A stretch of DNA of 64,000 nt from Marsupella aquatica (GCA_973895155.1 OZ316893.1:16244001-16308000), one strand, 5' to 3'. Positions 33,188 through 44,340 are shown, counted from the first letter of the stretch. Program-made: numbers and translations. The notes: generated from the letters alone by a model not told the origin.

Positions 33188-36015
33188 TGTGACGCCGATG
33201 ACATGGTCCTTATTCTGTAATACGATGGAATTGGTATGTTGTATGCAATAAGTAACTGTGAGATGGCATAACGATCATCAAGATGGCAAGAATAAGGGCA
33301 ATCATGGTGTTTAGAGTAGGACTAGGCCAGGTTAGCCTGAAGAATGCACAACCAAGGTAGACATAATGGAGACAATCATTGTAGCTAGGGGAAGAGAGGA
33401 GTCACCTCCTCTACCATACTAATGTGTTGGCAAGCACAATGGAGCATGGGGGCTCTCCAAGATGCAGGGGGAGATGCGGTAATTTGGGGAAGCAAGTCTC
33501 CATGATTGAAGAAATGGCTATGTGGTATGGTGGTTGTTCTCATAATGAAATTTGAATGTCTTTTTGTGTGCATCTTCATTCCATGTGTTAGGATAGTGGT
33601 TCATAGTCTAGTCTTAGAATGTTAGGGAAATAAAAAGCTATGTCGCGGGTGGTCGACGACCATATCTCTTTCAATGTCACCAAATCCGGATCTGTAAAGA
33701 GCATTGGAAAGATCTGGTCAAGGCAAGTAAAATAGATATAAAACACTTGGGAAACAAAGGTGTATTAAGAAAGATACGACTTGATTAGTGTGACGGGTTA
33801 ACTTGTGGCCGGAATTAGCGGATTCGGCTTTGGTTTCGGGTTAACCTAAGCTCGGCTACGGCTTAGCTTAGGTCAGCACGGCTTCAGCTTAGCTCAGGTC
33901 AGCACGGCTCCAGCTTAGCTCAGGTCAGCACGACTTCAGCTTAGGCTTAACCCGGGTTCGGGTTAGATTGAGCTCGGGTTAGACTGAACTCGGGTTAGCC
34001 TAAACTTGAGCTTGGGTTAGCATAGATAAGCTCGGTTTGGGGCTCAACTTAGCCTAGGATAGCGGATACGGATAGAGGCTAGCAAACACGGATAGCGGAT
34101 AGTGGATACGAATAGAGGTTAGCAAACACGGATAGCGGACACGAACAACGGACACGGACAACGGACATAGACAACGGACACAGACAACGGACATGGACAA
34201 CGGACACAAAAGCGAATGTGAACAACAGACACGGATCACGACTTAGCCCGAGTTAGCTCTACTCGGGTTAGCTATGTAACTTGGGTTAGCGCAACAGTGT
34301 ATACCCCCTTTCGGTTGCAGGGGCATAACTTTCTCTCTATTTGCCCAAATTGGCTATAATTGACATCGTTGGAAAGAGGAGCTCAAGCCACTTCCAACGC
34401 TGCTATCCACGCAGTAGATGGTTGAATAGAAAAATCGTGAGAGGAGGTGCAAGCTTGCAAAAACTATGGAGGAGGGCCAAATCCAAAGTACATAGCCAAT
34501 TCGAGATAGAAATAAAGTTGCGAGTTAGGGTTCAGTAGTTAGAGATAGTGGCGGCTCTATTAGGGCTGGGATGGGGCTCCAGCAGCGTAGTATCCACCCA
34601 TTTGGGCACAGTGTGAGAGTATATAGAGCAGCCCCCCGGTAAAGGCAGCTGGGGGACTTCAGTTGTGTGATCTCACGTAGACTGAGCAGCAGGGAGGAGC
34701 TCTGTGCAAGGAAGGCTGGGCTTGGAAGTTGTGTGCTGGGGAGAGCTTGGTTGTGCTATTACTCAGGGAGTAATCAACCACACTTCACAACAACAGTTGG
34801 TTAGGTTTGCAAGTTGGATTGTGGCTCTTTCTAGTAGGCAACACAATTGGGTTCCTTTCCCCCGATACAAAGCCTTGGTGATAGGTGATGTATTGGTGAT
34901 TGTAAATTGTTGGGATGATTTCAATTTGATTTGCGGTGAGCACATTAGGGGGGTTGAGATATTGATTGCAGGGCAACAGGAGGAGCATTTACAATTTAGT
35001 CTGGCAAGACTACGTGATCCATGGGGAGTCTCGGCCTTTGTCTGGTAGAGAGCACTAAGGGATTTATGGCCAGAGTTGAGCTTGCACGGCAAGCATGAGG
35101 CCGGGCCTCATTATAGTCTTGGGTAGATTGTCGTTGAGCCTGGTACCAGCTTTGAAGTCAAGTCAACTGTGCATGCGTAACTTGACATACTGAAATGGAG
35201 GTGTGAGATCTGTACGTGCCCCCAAGAATGAAATGCAGTGAAGGAGGTTGAGTTCAGGATTGAGTTTGCAAGGCAAGTACGGGATTGGTTCAAGTCCAAT
35301 CTGCCATCGCAATCTAGAGTGAGTCGGGCTCAGGTTCAAGATTGAGCTTGCATGGCAAGCACATCGCAATCTGGAGGAGACAGCCTTCGGGCCTAGTGTT
35401 TGAAACAAGTACTCTCAGTGAACTATTGTGCACATCTTTGAATCTAATTGAGTTTTCCTCTCAGGCCTCATTTCTCTCATGGATGTGTGTGTGTGTGAGG
35501 CAATCTGAGTGTATGATGGGACTAGCATCGCCACTGAGAGATGTACCGGGTGCATTGAAGTGGGTTGGGTGAGGGCTATCATAGCTCTGATTGCTGAGAG
35601 TGGAATGGTAGAGTGGTGGGGCAATGGCTTAGAAGTCCCTAAGCCGGGAATCAGTCAGGAGTCACTGGTTTATGGGTACATTCTGGCGGCGGAGTAGAAA
35701 TATACCTATGACAGTAAGCATACGTATAGACATATGCACACCATAGCGCTAGGCCTTGTGTGTACGGGCCCGATATGAAGACCCCTTCTCACCAGAACTA
35801 TCACAAGCACAGGATCTGATTCCCAACCTTGGTTCCTAGGGATTGAGCTTGGGTGATGTGTGACAGAGTCTTGCTATGATAGTCTGGTGTTAAGGGCATA
35901 AATTGGTGTTTACCGTCCTTCACAACATCCCTTCGTGATCCTCAGGTACAAGGAGATGGTTTTGGCACCCAATAATGATGTTTTTGGTGTTAAGATCCAT
36001 GTCAATTGCGTGACA
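33188..36015. mobile_element. 2.83 kb insertion in TNP2 with a 5-bp target duplication
   Basis: The TNP2 frame stops at GTACTTT (33,187) and resumes at ACTTTCCTCTTATACC (36,016). The 5-bp ACTTT is duplicated at 33,183-33,187 and 36,016-36,020. The insert starts TGTGACGCCGATGACATGG and ends CCATGTCAATTGCGTGACA, giving an imperfect terminal inverted repeat (I count 19 of 25 matches). I see no direct long terminal repeats and no coding domain. It contains tandem repeats (33,840-34,230). It may be a non-autonomous DNA transposon with 5-bp duplications, or a TG..CA-bounded retroelement derivative whose LTRs I cannot see. Confidence 0.7.
33840..34230. repeat. Two short tandem-repeat arrays
   Basis: About 33,858-33,945 repeats agctcaggtcagcacggcttc-type units of about 26 bp. 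About 34,080-34,230 repeats gacacggacaacgg-type units of 12-15 bp. Both are within the 2.83 kb insertion and are non-coding. Confidence 0.75.
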
Positions 36016-36240
36016 ACTTTCCTCTTATACCTCGTTTGCGCCACCAATATAGATGTGTTGAGTTGGCTGAGTATATGGTTTGGCATTCCAAAAATTGCCT
36101 AGATATCTCGAGGGGTCACTTCCATTGAAGTGACACATCACGTGCGACGAAGTATAGGCCCATTTAAATGGGTGTGGCGGAAGACTTCCAAAGTTTGGTG
36201 GAAGAACACATAGGGCATGTTTTATTGACTGGTTGACTTT
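36016..36240 (+). pseudogene. TNP2 continuation after the 2.83 kb insertion
   Basis: The plus strand reads FPLIPRLRHQYRCVELAEYM and VWHSKN from 36,018, exactly the residues that follow MRYF in the intact copy at 41,270 downwards. Homology fades after about 36,110, and copia-3 begins at 36,284. This proves that 33,188-36,015 is an insertion. Confidence 0.85.
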
Positions 36241-36283
36241 AAAGAACACATAAGCCTATTTAATTGTAAAAAATACTTTCTTT

Positions 36284-36441
36284 TGTTGTGATAGAATGAA
36301 CAACATAACTATCATTCCCTTCCATATTCTTACATATAGGCTTTCCAATAGCCCGGCGATTAGGCAGTTAGTATGGCCTAACCTGAGTAGGCTTTATCCT
36401 AGTTAACCTTATCTATGGTCTAGTTAACTCGGGTTACAATA
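36284..36441 (-). repeat. Copia-3 3' LTR
   Basis: In plus orientation it begins TGTTGTGATAGAATG (compare TGTTGTAATAG in copia-1) and ends CGGGTTACAATA, followed by the complement of a polypurine tract. The terminal CA has mutated to TA. The 5' LTR is not in the window, because the 5' side of copia-3 is truncated at 3090. Confidence 0.75.
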
Positions 36442-37449
36442 CTCCCCTTGGGTGTAACATCACTCGGGGAAGAAATGTTGCACCCACTTCTAGCCTACTC
36501 TAATTGTTATTCCAAGGTTTATGGTTCGGGGGAATGTAACCTCATTAAAACCCCCCCTCCTTTCTTGTCGGGGGAAAGAGTGTTACCATTCCATCTCTAA
36601 AAACCTTGTAATCTTGATTAATTCATGAGTAATCGATTTAGTGGAGTTAAAGTGGTGTAAAGCTGTCCCACGTGGTGTAAAGCTATCGTGTTGTGTAAAG
36701 CCTAAAAATCTCATGTGTAGTTTGGGAGTCGTGGATTTGCGTGGAGTCGAGAGTCATCTGTGTGTGTTTTGTGTCGAGTGTATGGCAGTTCTGATTGGCA
36801 ATTCTTGGAAAAGAAAATATGTCGCGTTTGAGCTCTTGGCGATGGTAGTGATTCGCATTTGGTGTTGGCTACGTTGTGAAGATCGTCTCGCATGGAGTGG
36901 GGATTGCCATTCGCTCTTTGATGTTACTAGGAGGTAAGTGTTTATAGTGCGTTTCTGGTTATTGCTTTCGGCAGTCTGCTTCTCTAAGGAAATCTTGAGA
37001 GGATTGCAAAGTCTAGCGATGTTGAAAGCTTGTGATCTGCAGTTGGATAAAGAGTGTCTTCCCTGAGAGGGAAGGAAATGTTGTGTGCAGCAATCAGCTG
37101 CCTCTTCATTGCTTTGTTCAGTTTGGCACTGACGTAAGTCAGCTCGTGAGTCATCTTGCTTAATTCTGGGTAATGGAGTCCGGGGAAGGGGTACTCCACT
37201 CCTCTCGCGACCTTCTGTCTCGTGGTAACTCTTGTATTGTGTTGGAGTACCAATCGCGGTGCTCCCCCTGAGATCGTTTATCAAGCATCCAAGTTGATTG
37301 TTGCTCTTCGTCCATTGTTGGTGTGCAAAATTGATAGGTAAGTGTGTTCAATTTATTTGTTTCAGTGCTTTTGAATGTCAGCTACAAGCTTTCTTGTGAT
37401 TCTCCCCCTGAGCAAAGCAAGTATATTTACTGTAACTTCGGAAATTGTT

Positions 37450-38148
37450 AGTTCTGCAGTTCAGATAAGTGTCTCGGACCTACAAAAATTGTATGTTGTC
37501 AGTGTTGTGCAGGGGGAAGCAATTTAGTAAACATGTCAGCAATGTTTTGTGAGCTTTGAATCCAATGGACTTCAATACTATTTCCTTGCTATTCATGCGT
37601 AAAGAAAACTTTAGGAGCAATGTGTTTTGTTTGATCTCCCTTTATGAAGCCTGCTTGAATTTGTTTGACACAGGCTGTGTTGTCTTCATGGATTTTGGTT
37701 GGTGTTGACAGTGGAGGCATGCCTGTGTTCTCATGAATATGGTTAATAACATTGCGCAACCAAATACACTCCCTGCTTGATTTGTAAAGTGCTATTATCT
37801 CTGAGTGGTTGGATGATGTAGTTGTGAGTGTTTGCTTATAGCTTCGCCATGAAATTGCAATCTGTCCCATAGAAAACATACCCAGTCTGGGACTTTGCAT
37901 CCTCTGGGTTGGACAGGTAGCTTGCATCAGCATACCTTGTTAGTAAGTAGTTAGTATTTGTTGGATAGAACAATCCCAGGTCTATGGTTCCTGCAAGATA
38001 ACGAAAGATTTGTTTTATCCCATTCCAATGCCGGATGGTCGGCTTTGCGCTGTGGCGTGCCAACAGATTTACTGCAAAGGCTATGTCTGGCCTTGTTTGG
38101 TTTGAAAGGAACATCAGGACACCTATAGCAGATAGGTACGGTTTTTCT
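37450..38148 (-). pseudogene. Copia-3 RNase H domain
   Basis: The frame reads TRPDIAFAVNLLARHSAKPT, IRHWNGIKQIFRYLAGTIDL and YADASYLSNPEDAKSQTGYV. After a shift at about 37,860 it gives AISWRSYKQTLTTTSSNHSE, ALYKSSRECIWLRN and HEDNTACVKQI, then a stop at about 37,589 (in FFTHE*QGNS). This is the copia RNase H with its D..E..D layout, and it belongs to the same subfamily as copia-2. It is broken by one frameshift and at least one stop. Confidence 0.85.
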
Positions 38149-38488
38149 GAGGTGTTTACAAAAGACAGCAAACAGGAAACAGGATTTAATAACAGAAACT
38201 GGTAACAGGAAAATGGGTGGAAATTTTGAAAAAAAATTGAATTTTTTTTTTGAAGTTTTTTTTTTTCGGTCGACCAATTTTTTTTGCTAGCGCCCGGCGC
38301 TGCTAATAGTAGTGCCCAAAGCTAGCCAAAAATGTTGCATTGTTAATTTTTTTGGAAATAACATGTTTTAGGAGACATTTTTAAATTGTCATTTTTCCTA
38401 GTAACAGTGATTTTTTCCTAGTAACAGCATATTAAAAACAGGAAAAAAAAATCTTGTTTACCTGTTTCCTGTCTCTGTCGCTATACCC
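38149..38488 (-). mobile_element. Mutator-type MITE, copy 2 (inversion breakpoint)
   Basis: This is an inverted copy of 12,981-13,350, 340 bp long, starting GAGGTGTTTACAAAAGACAG and ending CTATACCC. On its left the 9-bp GGTTTTTCT (38,140-38,148) is the complement of AGAAAAACC at 12,972-12,980. Its right flank (taaggcggg) does not show the duplication, because it belongs to the other insertion site. Confidence 0.75.
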
Positions 38489-38673
38489 TAAGGCGGGGGG
38501 GTTCTTAGGAAGGGTATATAAGGTAAGGACACTTCTATATATAACCAAGAGATTTTGGGCATGTGCATACCATGACAATTAAAGAAGTAATGATGCCAAC
38601 TTTTATATTGCCAATTAAAAAAAACATGAAGGTGGTGTGGTTGCGGGGGGGGCCTAGCTACATACAAAATATA

Positions 38674-41600
38674 CTAACTAGCTTGTGGAGGGTCGGGGAT
38701 GTCGTTGTCTTCCACTACAACGACATTGGGTCTCTCTTGGACTATAGACCGTGATCTAGGGATATAAGGCATGACAATGGACCAATGTGGGTCATCTGGA
38801 TAGGGTAGGTAAAAGCACTGCTCAAGGTGATGTGGGAAGGCAAAGGGATTTGAGGACCTCCAATTGGAACTAATGACACTATTTGTAGATGTCTTCAAAC
38901 GGGTAAATCCGCATGCATCATCTTCACATGTTTGATTGTTGCCTACAAGATTCATCTTGAACCATTTGCACTTAAATACCACCTCCTCCAAAGTAGTATG
39001 TGCATGGTACTTCACTGTCAGGATCTCATCAATCTTCCCATAATGGGCCACGGTGGAGCGAATGGGGTCATGTCCGATGTGCTACTCTGGGAATCCTGGG
39101 TGAACCAACCCATCACCCCACAATCTTGTGTAGCTGCTCTCTTCTCATCAAGTCGTTCCATGCGGAAATGTCTCCCCTTTGACCACATTGTCGTCCGAGT
39201 CGTGACTTTAAGCAGTGGACCATGAACCAAGGTACGAAGCTTATCAGTCACTTGTGGGTAATGTAATATACTATCTCCGGTTTCCACCAAGGCATCCACT
39301 TCTAACAACTTTGATTTCATGTATGGGTGAAACTTGGGAAACAGCCGTGGCCGTCGACTATTTTGCTTCTCCTCCTCATAAAATTTTGTCCACTCCCCTA
39401 CAACCTCTGGTGACTTATACAACATAAATGTTGTAAGTTGCAAATGCTCTACTGAGCCTAAGCCACGCTCTCTTGATGCCCCAATGAGTCTATCATCCTC
39501 ATAGTTTGCCTCTCGTGCCGCCTCATCTATCCATCCCCTAGGTGCCCTTGGATCTAGTGTGGCAACTATGTTTGTACAATAAAACATACTCTCTGCTCCA
39601 AGATGACGCTATGCAATGCTACCTTCCACCCTAGCCCGATTAGAGACATATGAGTTCATCACCCCCACGTAACACTCTACCCAATACATCCATCGACAAT
39701 GTACCGGGCCTACAATTGCTACCTCGCGCACTAAATGTATGAGGAAATGAACCTGACCATCAAAGAATGAGGGTGGAAGTGGCTTCTCCAACTTGCAAAC
39801 AACCTCTACTCCAAATATCTTCATCGCAACAATGTCATCCTTTGGTACCTCCTTCTGACATACCCATCTCAAAAACTTGCCCAATGACCAAAGAGCATCA
39901 CAAAGTTCCTCACTACCCAATCCAATAATCGCAACTAGAATGACATGTTCTAGTAACCGATGATATTCATGTGTTTTTAGGTACGATGGCCATTTTGGAG
40001 AATTATCCCCCCCCAAATGCCTTACAAAGATTGGCACCATAACCTGTGGGAAACCTCATTGACCCAATCCGTCTGCAAAACTCTATGCGCTGTGCCCTGG
40101 TCAGAACCCAAGGAGGATGGATGCTAGGGGGATCACCAGGGGGGTCCAAAGATGGCCAAAAACCCAAAAGACCATGCATCCCCATCTCCTCACAACTTTC
40201 TCTCCAGTTGTGGTTCTTCTCCCCATATAGATGACGAATCAATGATCTCCCCACATTTCCCTCAATGTGCATTGCATCCAACAAGTGATTAATGGGCATC
40301 TTTGACCAATATGGCAACTATGACAATGCAGATAAACGGGTCATGCCACATCAGAGAAACTATAATGGATCATCAGGGTCTTGAATTCTCTCCCATACCT
40401 CGCTCCAATATGTTGGATCCTTTTGCTGAGGTTGAGGACGAGTATCAGGTTGGCCCTCATCAGTGTCATACAAGAAATGATCACTCCTCCAAGGATGGTC
40501 TGCTGGAAGATATTTGGTATGACCAATGTAAACTATCTTACGCAAAGTACTTGACTTGCGTCTTGCCACTCCCTCCAAATCCGGTCTGCATGAAGGGCAA
40601 GCTCGATAGCCTGATGTTTGCAATCCAGAGATATACCCAAACCCTGTACCAAGCCCATATACAACCAGCCAATTATGAAATAAGGTTAATGCACACTAAA
40701 TTTAAGGTAGTACATCAAGGAAATAAGCTAAGGTTTACCAGGTCATACCTGGTAGGTCATGCATGGTCCACATAAGGATGGCCTTGAGGGTAAACGCACG
40801 AGGTACACCTCCTGTATTGCGACGTTTGTCATAACAATCCACTCCTCTCCACAGTTGCAAAAGCTCATCAATCAACGGTTGCAAGTAGATGTCAATCTTT
40901 TTTACTTGCTTAGGACCCGAGATGATCATGGAGAGCAGTAAATGACCTTTCTTCATGGCCATCCATGGAGGGATATTGTAGTTAGTCAAAACTACTGGCC
41001 ATACTGAATATGGTTTTGCTTTACCCGCCAATGCAAAAGGGCTGACACCATCAGCTGCCAAGCCAAGTCGAACATGTCGTGGTTCAGTGCTGAACTCCCC
41101 CCATTTGCCCTCAACAAATCGATTGGCAAGAGAGTCAACCATCATCCGCATGGCACTAGAGTTTGTAGCTATATCAGAACGATTCTTTGAGTGCCATACC
41201 ATGTACTCGGCTAACTCTACACAACGGTACTGATGTCGCAATCGAGGGATGAGAGGAAAGTATCGCATAACCTTTTGAGGCACCTTCCCTGTCAACATGT
41301 CATCATGGTAGCGCGGCTTCTCACACTTAGGACATGCAGTTGCATTCTCATGCTCCCCCCTAAAAAGAATGCAATCATTCACACATGCATGTATCACTAC
41401 ATACTTGAGGCCAATGGACTTCAACACTTGTTTTGCCTCCTTCCAAGAGGCTGGCATGGTATTTCCTAGTGGCAAAATATGATCATGCAAGGTACAAAAA
41501 ACATCATCCAAAAGTAGGTTGTTGGCCCCATGTCTTTGCACATTCAGCAACAACATTATTGCGGAGAGCCGAGATAAGGTGCTACCCTCAAATATGCAAG

Positions 41601-41913
41601 TACGAGCATGACATTGAGCCTCCTCCCAATCCTTGTTCTGTCCCCCCCTAGCAGGTTGTGGATGAGTGGTGTTGTCATCAGTTGTACCCATATCCTCCAT
41701 ACCAATATCAACATCATCATCATAAAATTGGTCCATGAGCTCATCCATGGCCCTCTCCTCATCCAGATGTGCTTGAGTAGGATTATCACCCTCATGTTGT
41801 ACATCATCCTCCTGCATCCCTCCATCATGCCCATGGTTGGCCACCATGGCCTCAACAATGTGTTGTCGCATAGCTCGTGATATGACCCCAATATCAAATT
41901 GTACATATAGGTT
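38674..41913 (-). pseudogene. TNP2 transposase of CACTA-2, almost full length
   Basis: Exon 41,913-40,749 contains the acceptor-proximal NLYVQFDIGVISRAMRQHIV, an acidic region, SRLSAIMLLLNVQRHGANNL, CPKCEKPRYHDDMLTGKVPQ, VELAEYMVWHSKN, RHVRLGLAADGVSPFAL and YDKRRNTGGVPRAFTLKAIL with WTMHDLPG. A GT-AG intron (40,748-40,611) joins to YRACPSCRPD and PADHPWRSDHF. The frame has stops near 40,360, then gives INHLLDAMHIEGNVGRSLIR. The C8 run (about 40,010) shifts the frame before DNSPKWPSYLKTHEYH. LPPSFFDGQVHFLIHLVREV and YVGVMNSYVSNRARVEGSIA (DUF4218) follow, then AHYGKIDEILTVKYHAHTT and PDDPHWSIVMPYIP (DUF4216). These are the Transposase_21, DUF4218 and DUF4216 domains of plant CACTA transposases, in the usual order. 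Confidence 0.9.
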
Positions 41914-41965
41914 CTATCATACAACATCAATGCAATCTCATTGACATTAATCTCATTACAATCAT

Positions 41966-41967
<2 letters not shown>

Positions 41968-41996
<29 letters not shown>
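41968..41996. repeat. (AT)n microsatellite
   Basis: About 14 uninterrupted AT units lie between the SET and TNP2 frames of CACTA-2, in the presumed intron or spacer. Confidence 0.95.
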
Positions 41997-41999
<3 letters not shown>

Positions 42000-42057
42000 C
42001 ATCATGAATCTCATTAATTCAATGTAAGATTTACATGCATGTAAGTCCAACATACTA

Positions 42058-43368
42058 TCATGGACGGCAATGTAGGGACAATTTTGGGGCATCCCACTCA
42101 TACTCACACAATACCTCCTCACCGGCTCTAATAGTCCTAATGGCTACTGTCATGATATGGTCATCCATATGTTTCACAAAATACGGATCTCTAGGAGGGC
42201 CACAAATTTGGATCCACTCTACATTAGCCTCAAAATCTCTACCTCTACCCGTTGTACTATTGATGTACCCTGCTAAATTACCATTCCGAATAGGGTCACC
42301 ATCAATCATCCTACAATGCCACGGCCTAGTCAAAACCTCATCTGGGTCTGAGTCCATCCTCAAGGCGTACACCCCCCCAGCTTGGGTGTTGATGCAACAA
42401 AGTCTTCCAACTCTTTGCATTATATACAGCCCCAATGTAAGGGAAAAGGTGCTCTCCATCATATCCACGTCTCCATGGCTTTGGAGGGACCACAATGTCC
42501 TCCAAAGCATATAGACCATATCCTATATCAGCACCAATAGAGGACGCCTTCACTATCCAAGGCTGACCCCATATGTCAACTGGTTCATTAGTATGAATGA
42601 AATCTGGAAATTTGAAGAAACTAGGAGAAAAGTCCTTCCAAACATCAGCAGCCCTACCAGTGAGATAAGATAGTCCAAACCGGCCCTCAACACAAATATA
42701 ATCTCCATTTCCGGGTGGTCGATCACTACATAACACCTCCTCCCGATTCTCTACCTGCTCCACCGGTTCATATTGTCGTCTATGTTTGTGAGACCGTGAA
42801 CGTGTACGTAGGACCCTAGTATCCATTTCCTCGAGTTGAGAGACCGGTGCATCCTCGTCTACATGCGCATTTGTGGGGATAGGAGCAGAGGGACTAAGAG
42901 GTGGATGGGCAAGGGGAGATGCAAGCAACTCCCTAGCCCTTGCTAGAAACCCTTCCAACCACATAGCATTATCAACCAGAGGAGGTGGGGGTCTACGACG
43001 CACCTATTTCAACGAACAATGATTTGACACAAATCAATACATGAATTGTTGTTTAGATGCAAAGTAATTTAGCATTTGTGGACTAATTATTGGAATTTCA
43101 TGGAATGAAGGAGGGACATATTTATTACCTGGCTAGGCAAATACCCTGGTGTATCACCCTCGTGGCGACCATAGTTCTCGATGTGCTCACAAGTCTCCCA
43201 GGCATGTCGAACCACAAGTCCCTTACATTTCACACACCAACAAGGTATGGACCCTAGTGGCCGAGCACGAGGTTGGTCTGGAGGAGGGGGTGGAGGAACC
43301 TCCTCCTCAGACGAGCTCATGTCTGAGTTTGAATCCAACGTGGAACTATCAGAAGCAAACATCTGCAT
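42058..43368 (-). pseudogene. SET-domain gene of CACTA-2 (one frameshift in a G run)
   Basis: Exon 1 (43,368-43,129) begins MQMFASDSSTLDSNSDMSSS and contains CWCVKCKG and HIENYGRHEGD. A GT..AG intron (43,128-43,004) leads to exon 2 (43,003-42,058): RVLRTRSRSHKHRRQ, then the SET domain IWGQPWIVKASSIGADIGYG, LYALEDIVV, HLFPYIGAVY, NLAGYINSTTGRGR, NVEW and TVAIRTIRAGEEVLCEYEWD. A G7 run near 42,380, where the sister copy has G6, shifts the frame between SWG and VYALRMD. Otherwise the frame is intact, including the Asn core and the GEE..YEW end expected of an active SET fold. Exon 1 may form a small zinc-binding module. The gene reads in the same direction as TNP2 and immediately upstream of it. 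Confidence 0.82.
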
Positions 43369-43469
43369 ATATATCATACAACCATGACAATATGTTGGAT
43401 GAAAGAAAAAACCAGCAAGACAAATATATTTATGTCTAGAAAAACAATTGAATGAGAGACATATATACA

Positions 43470-44340
43470 ACACTTGCTATACCTCAATTATGATACCCGC
43501 GCTCTGCCGTGCCTACTAGGCCGATTCTCTACACACAAAGTGTGGGGATATCCAAAATCTCTACAAGGTGGACATTTTCATAATGAGCTTGCATGATCTA
43601 CAATTGCCGAAAACAAGCTCAAGCACATATGATAAAAACTTGCATGCCAAACCGGAAATAGCCTAAAGGATCAAGGAATAAATGGATGGGGCATCATACC
43701 TTTTGGATGTGCGGTCTCACACTGTGCATAGTGCATTGCAAAATAACCTACCTAGCTAACACCCTACAAAAACCTAACCACCCCTTCAAAACCAAGGTAC
43801 TGCACATCAAACCCAAAGATGAATATTAGCAAACTGAACATGGATAACCAAAGTTTATCACAAAAAAACTGGATTCAGGTACAAACCCCAAAATTGCAAG
43901 AAGGTCGATATATCACATCCACGACACCGGTGCCAACCCCCTGCGGTGTGTGTCTACATGTATGGCCCTATAAAACATGATTCAAACATACATGACGATT
44001 AAATGTTAATACAACCGGTCCTTCCCACATACACCTAGATGACCCCTAGATAACCCCTACATAACCCCTATCCGATAACATTACACAAGGGGTCCGATAC
44101 CGTTTCCAACGTATCACACTTTGTAAAAGCGAGGAATAACGAGCTGGAGGAGGGGTCCGATGCAACACGCATTGGAAGGTCCAATTTGACATTCGATACT
44201 GTACGCTACAGACATTCCGAAGCATAAACAATCGGACTTGATTCAAAATTTGAAATCCATAAATCCCAATGCGCTTGCAAAGGCGCACACTACGGGGCTT
44301 CCTTCGCACATCAGTCATTTCAGAAAATTTTCTAAGGCCG
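43470..44340. promoter_or_regulatory. Central divergent region of CACTA-2
   Basis: It lies between the SET-TNP2 genes (minus) and the TNPA-like gene (plus). At 44,060-44,340 it contains tccgat/aaggtcc/atcggact motifs of the kind found near the termini. At about 43,490-43,745 it contains blocks conserved with CACTA element 1, including a leader exon ending ..cacatccaaaag|gtatg on the minus strand. This looks like a bidirectional promoter with binding sites for the element's own TNPA-like protein. Confidence 0.5.

Larger units (their letters stand above)
22887..36240 (+). mobile_element. CACTA element 1, main part (TNPA-like, SET and TNP2 genes)
   Basis: The left terminus CACTAGTACATTTTGAG at 22,887 is followed by an ATCGGA/TCCAATT-rich subterminal region to about 23,350. 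Then come a TNPA-like gene on the minus strand (30,046-23,684), a central spacer with more subterminal-type motifs (30,050-30,250), and a SET-domain gene and TNP2 on the plus strand. TNP2 is interrupted by a 2.8 kb insertion (33,188-36,015) and then by copia-3, whose 3' LTR starts at 36,284. The TNP2-side end of the same element is at 1893-3089; the two parts were separated when copia-3 inserted and the 13.0-38.4 kb segment inverted. Confidence 0.75.
36284..38148 (-). mobile_element. Copia-3, 3' part (RNase H, 3' untranslated region and LTR)
   Basis: On the minus strand the segment starts at EKPYLSAIGVLMFLSNQTRP (38,148), the direct continuation of the frame that ends at 12,980. It runs through RNase H to about 37,450, then an untranslated region, a polypurine tract (plus CTCCCCTTGGG at 36,442) and one LTR (36,284-36,441). 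Its orientation is opposite to the other copia-3 parts because it lies inside the inverted segment. Confidence 0.85.
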
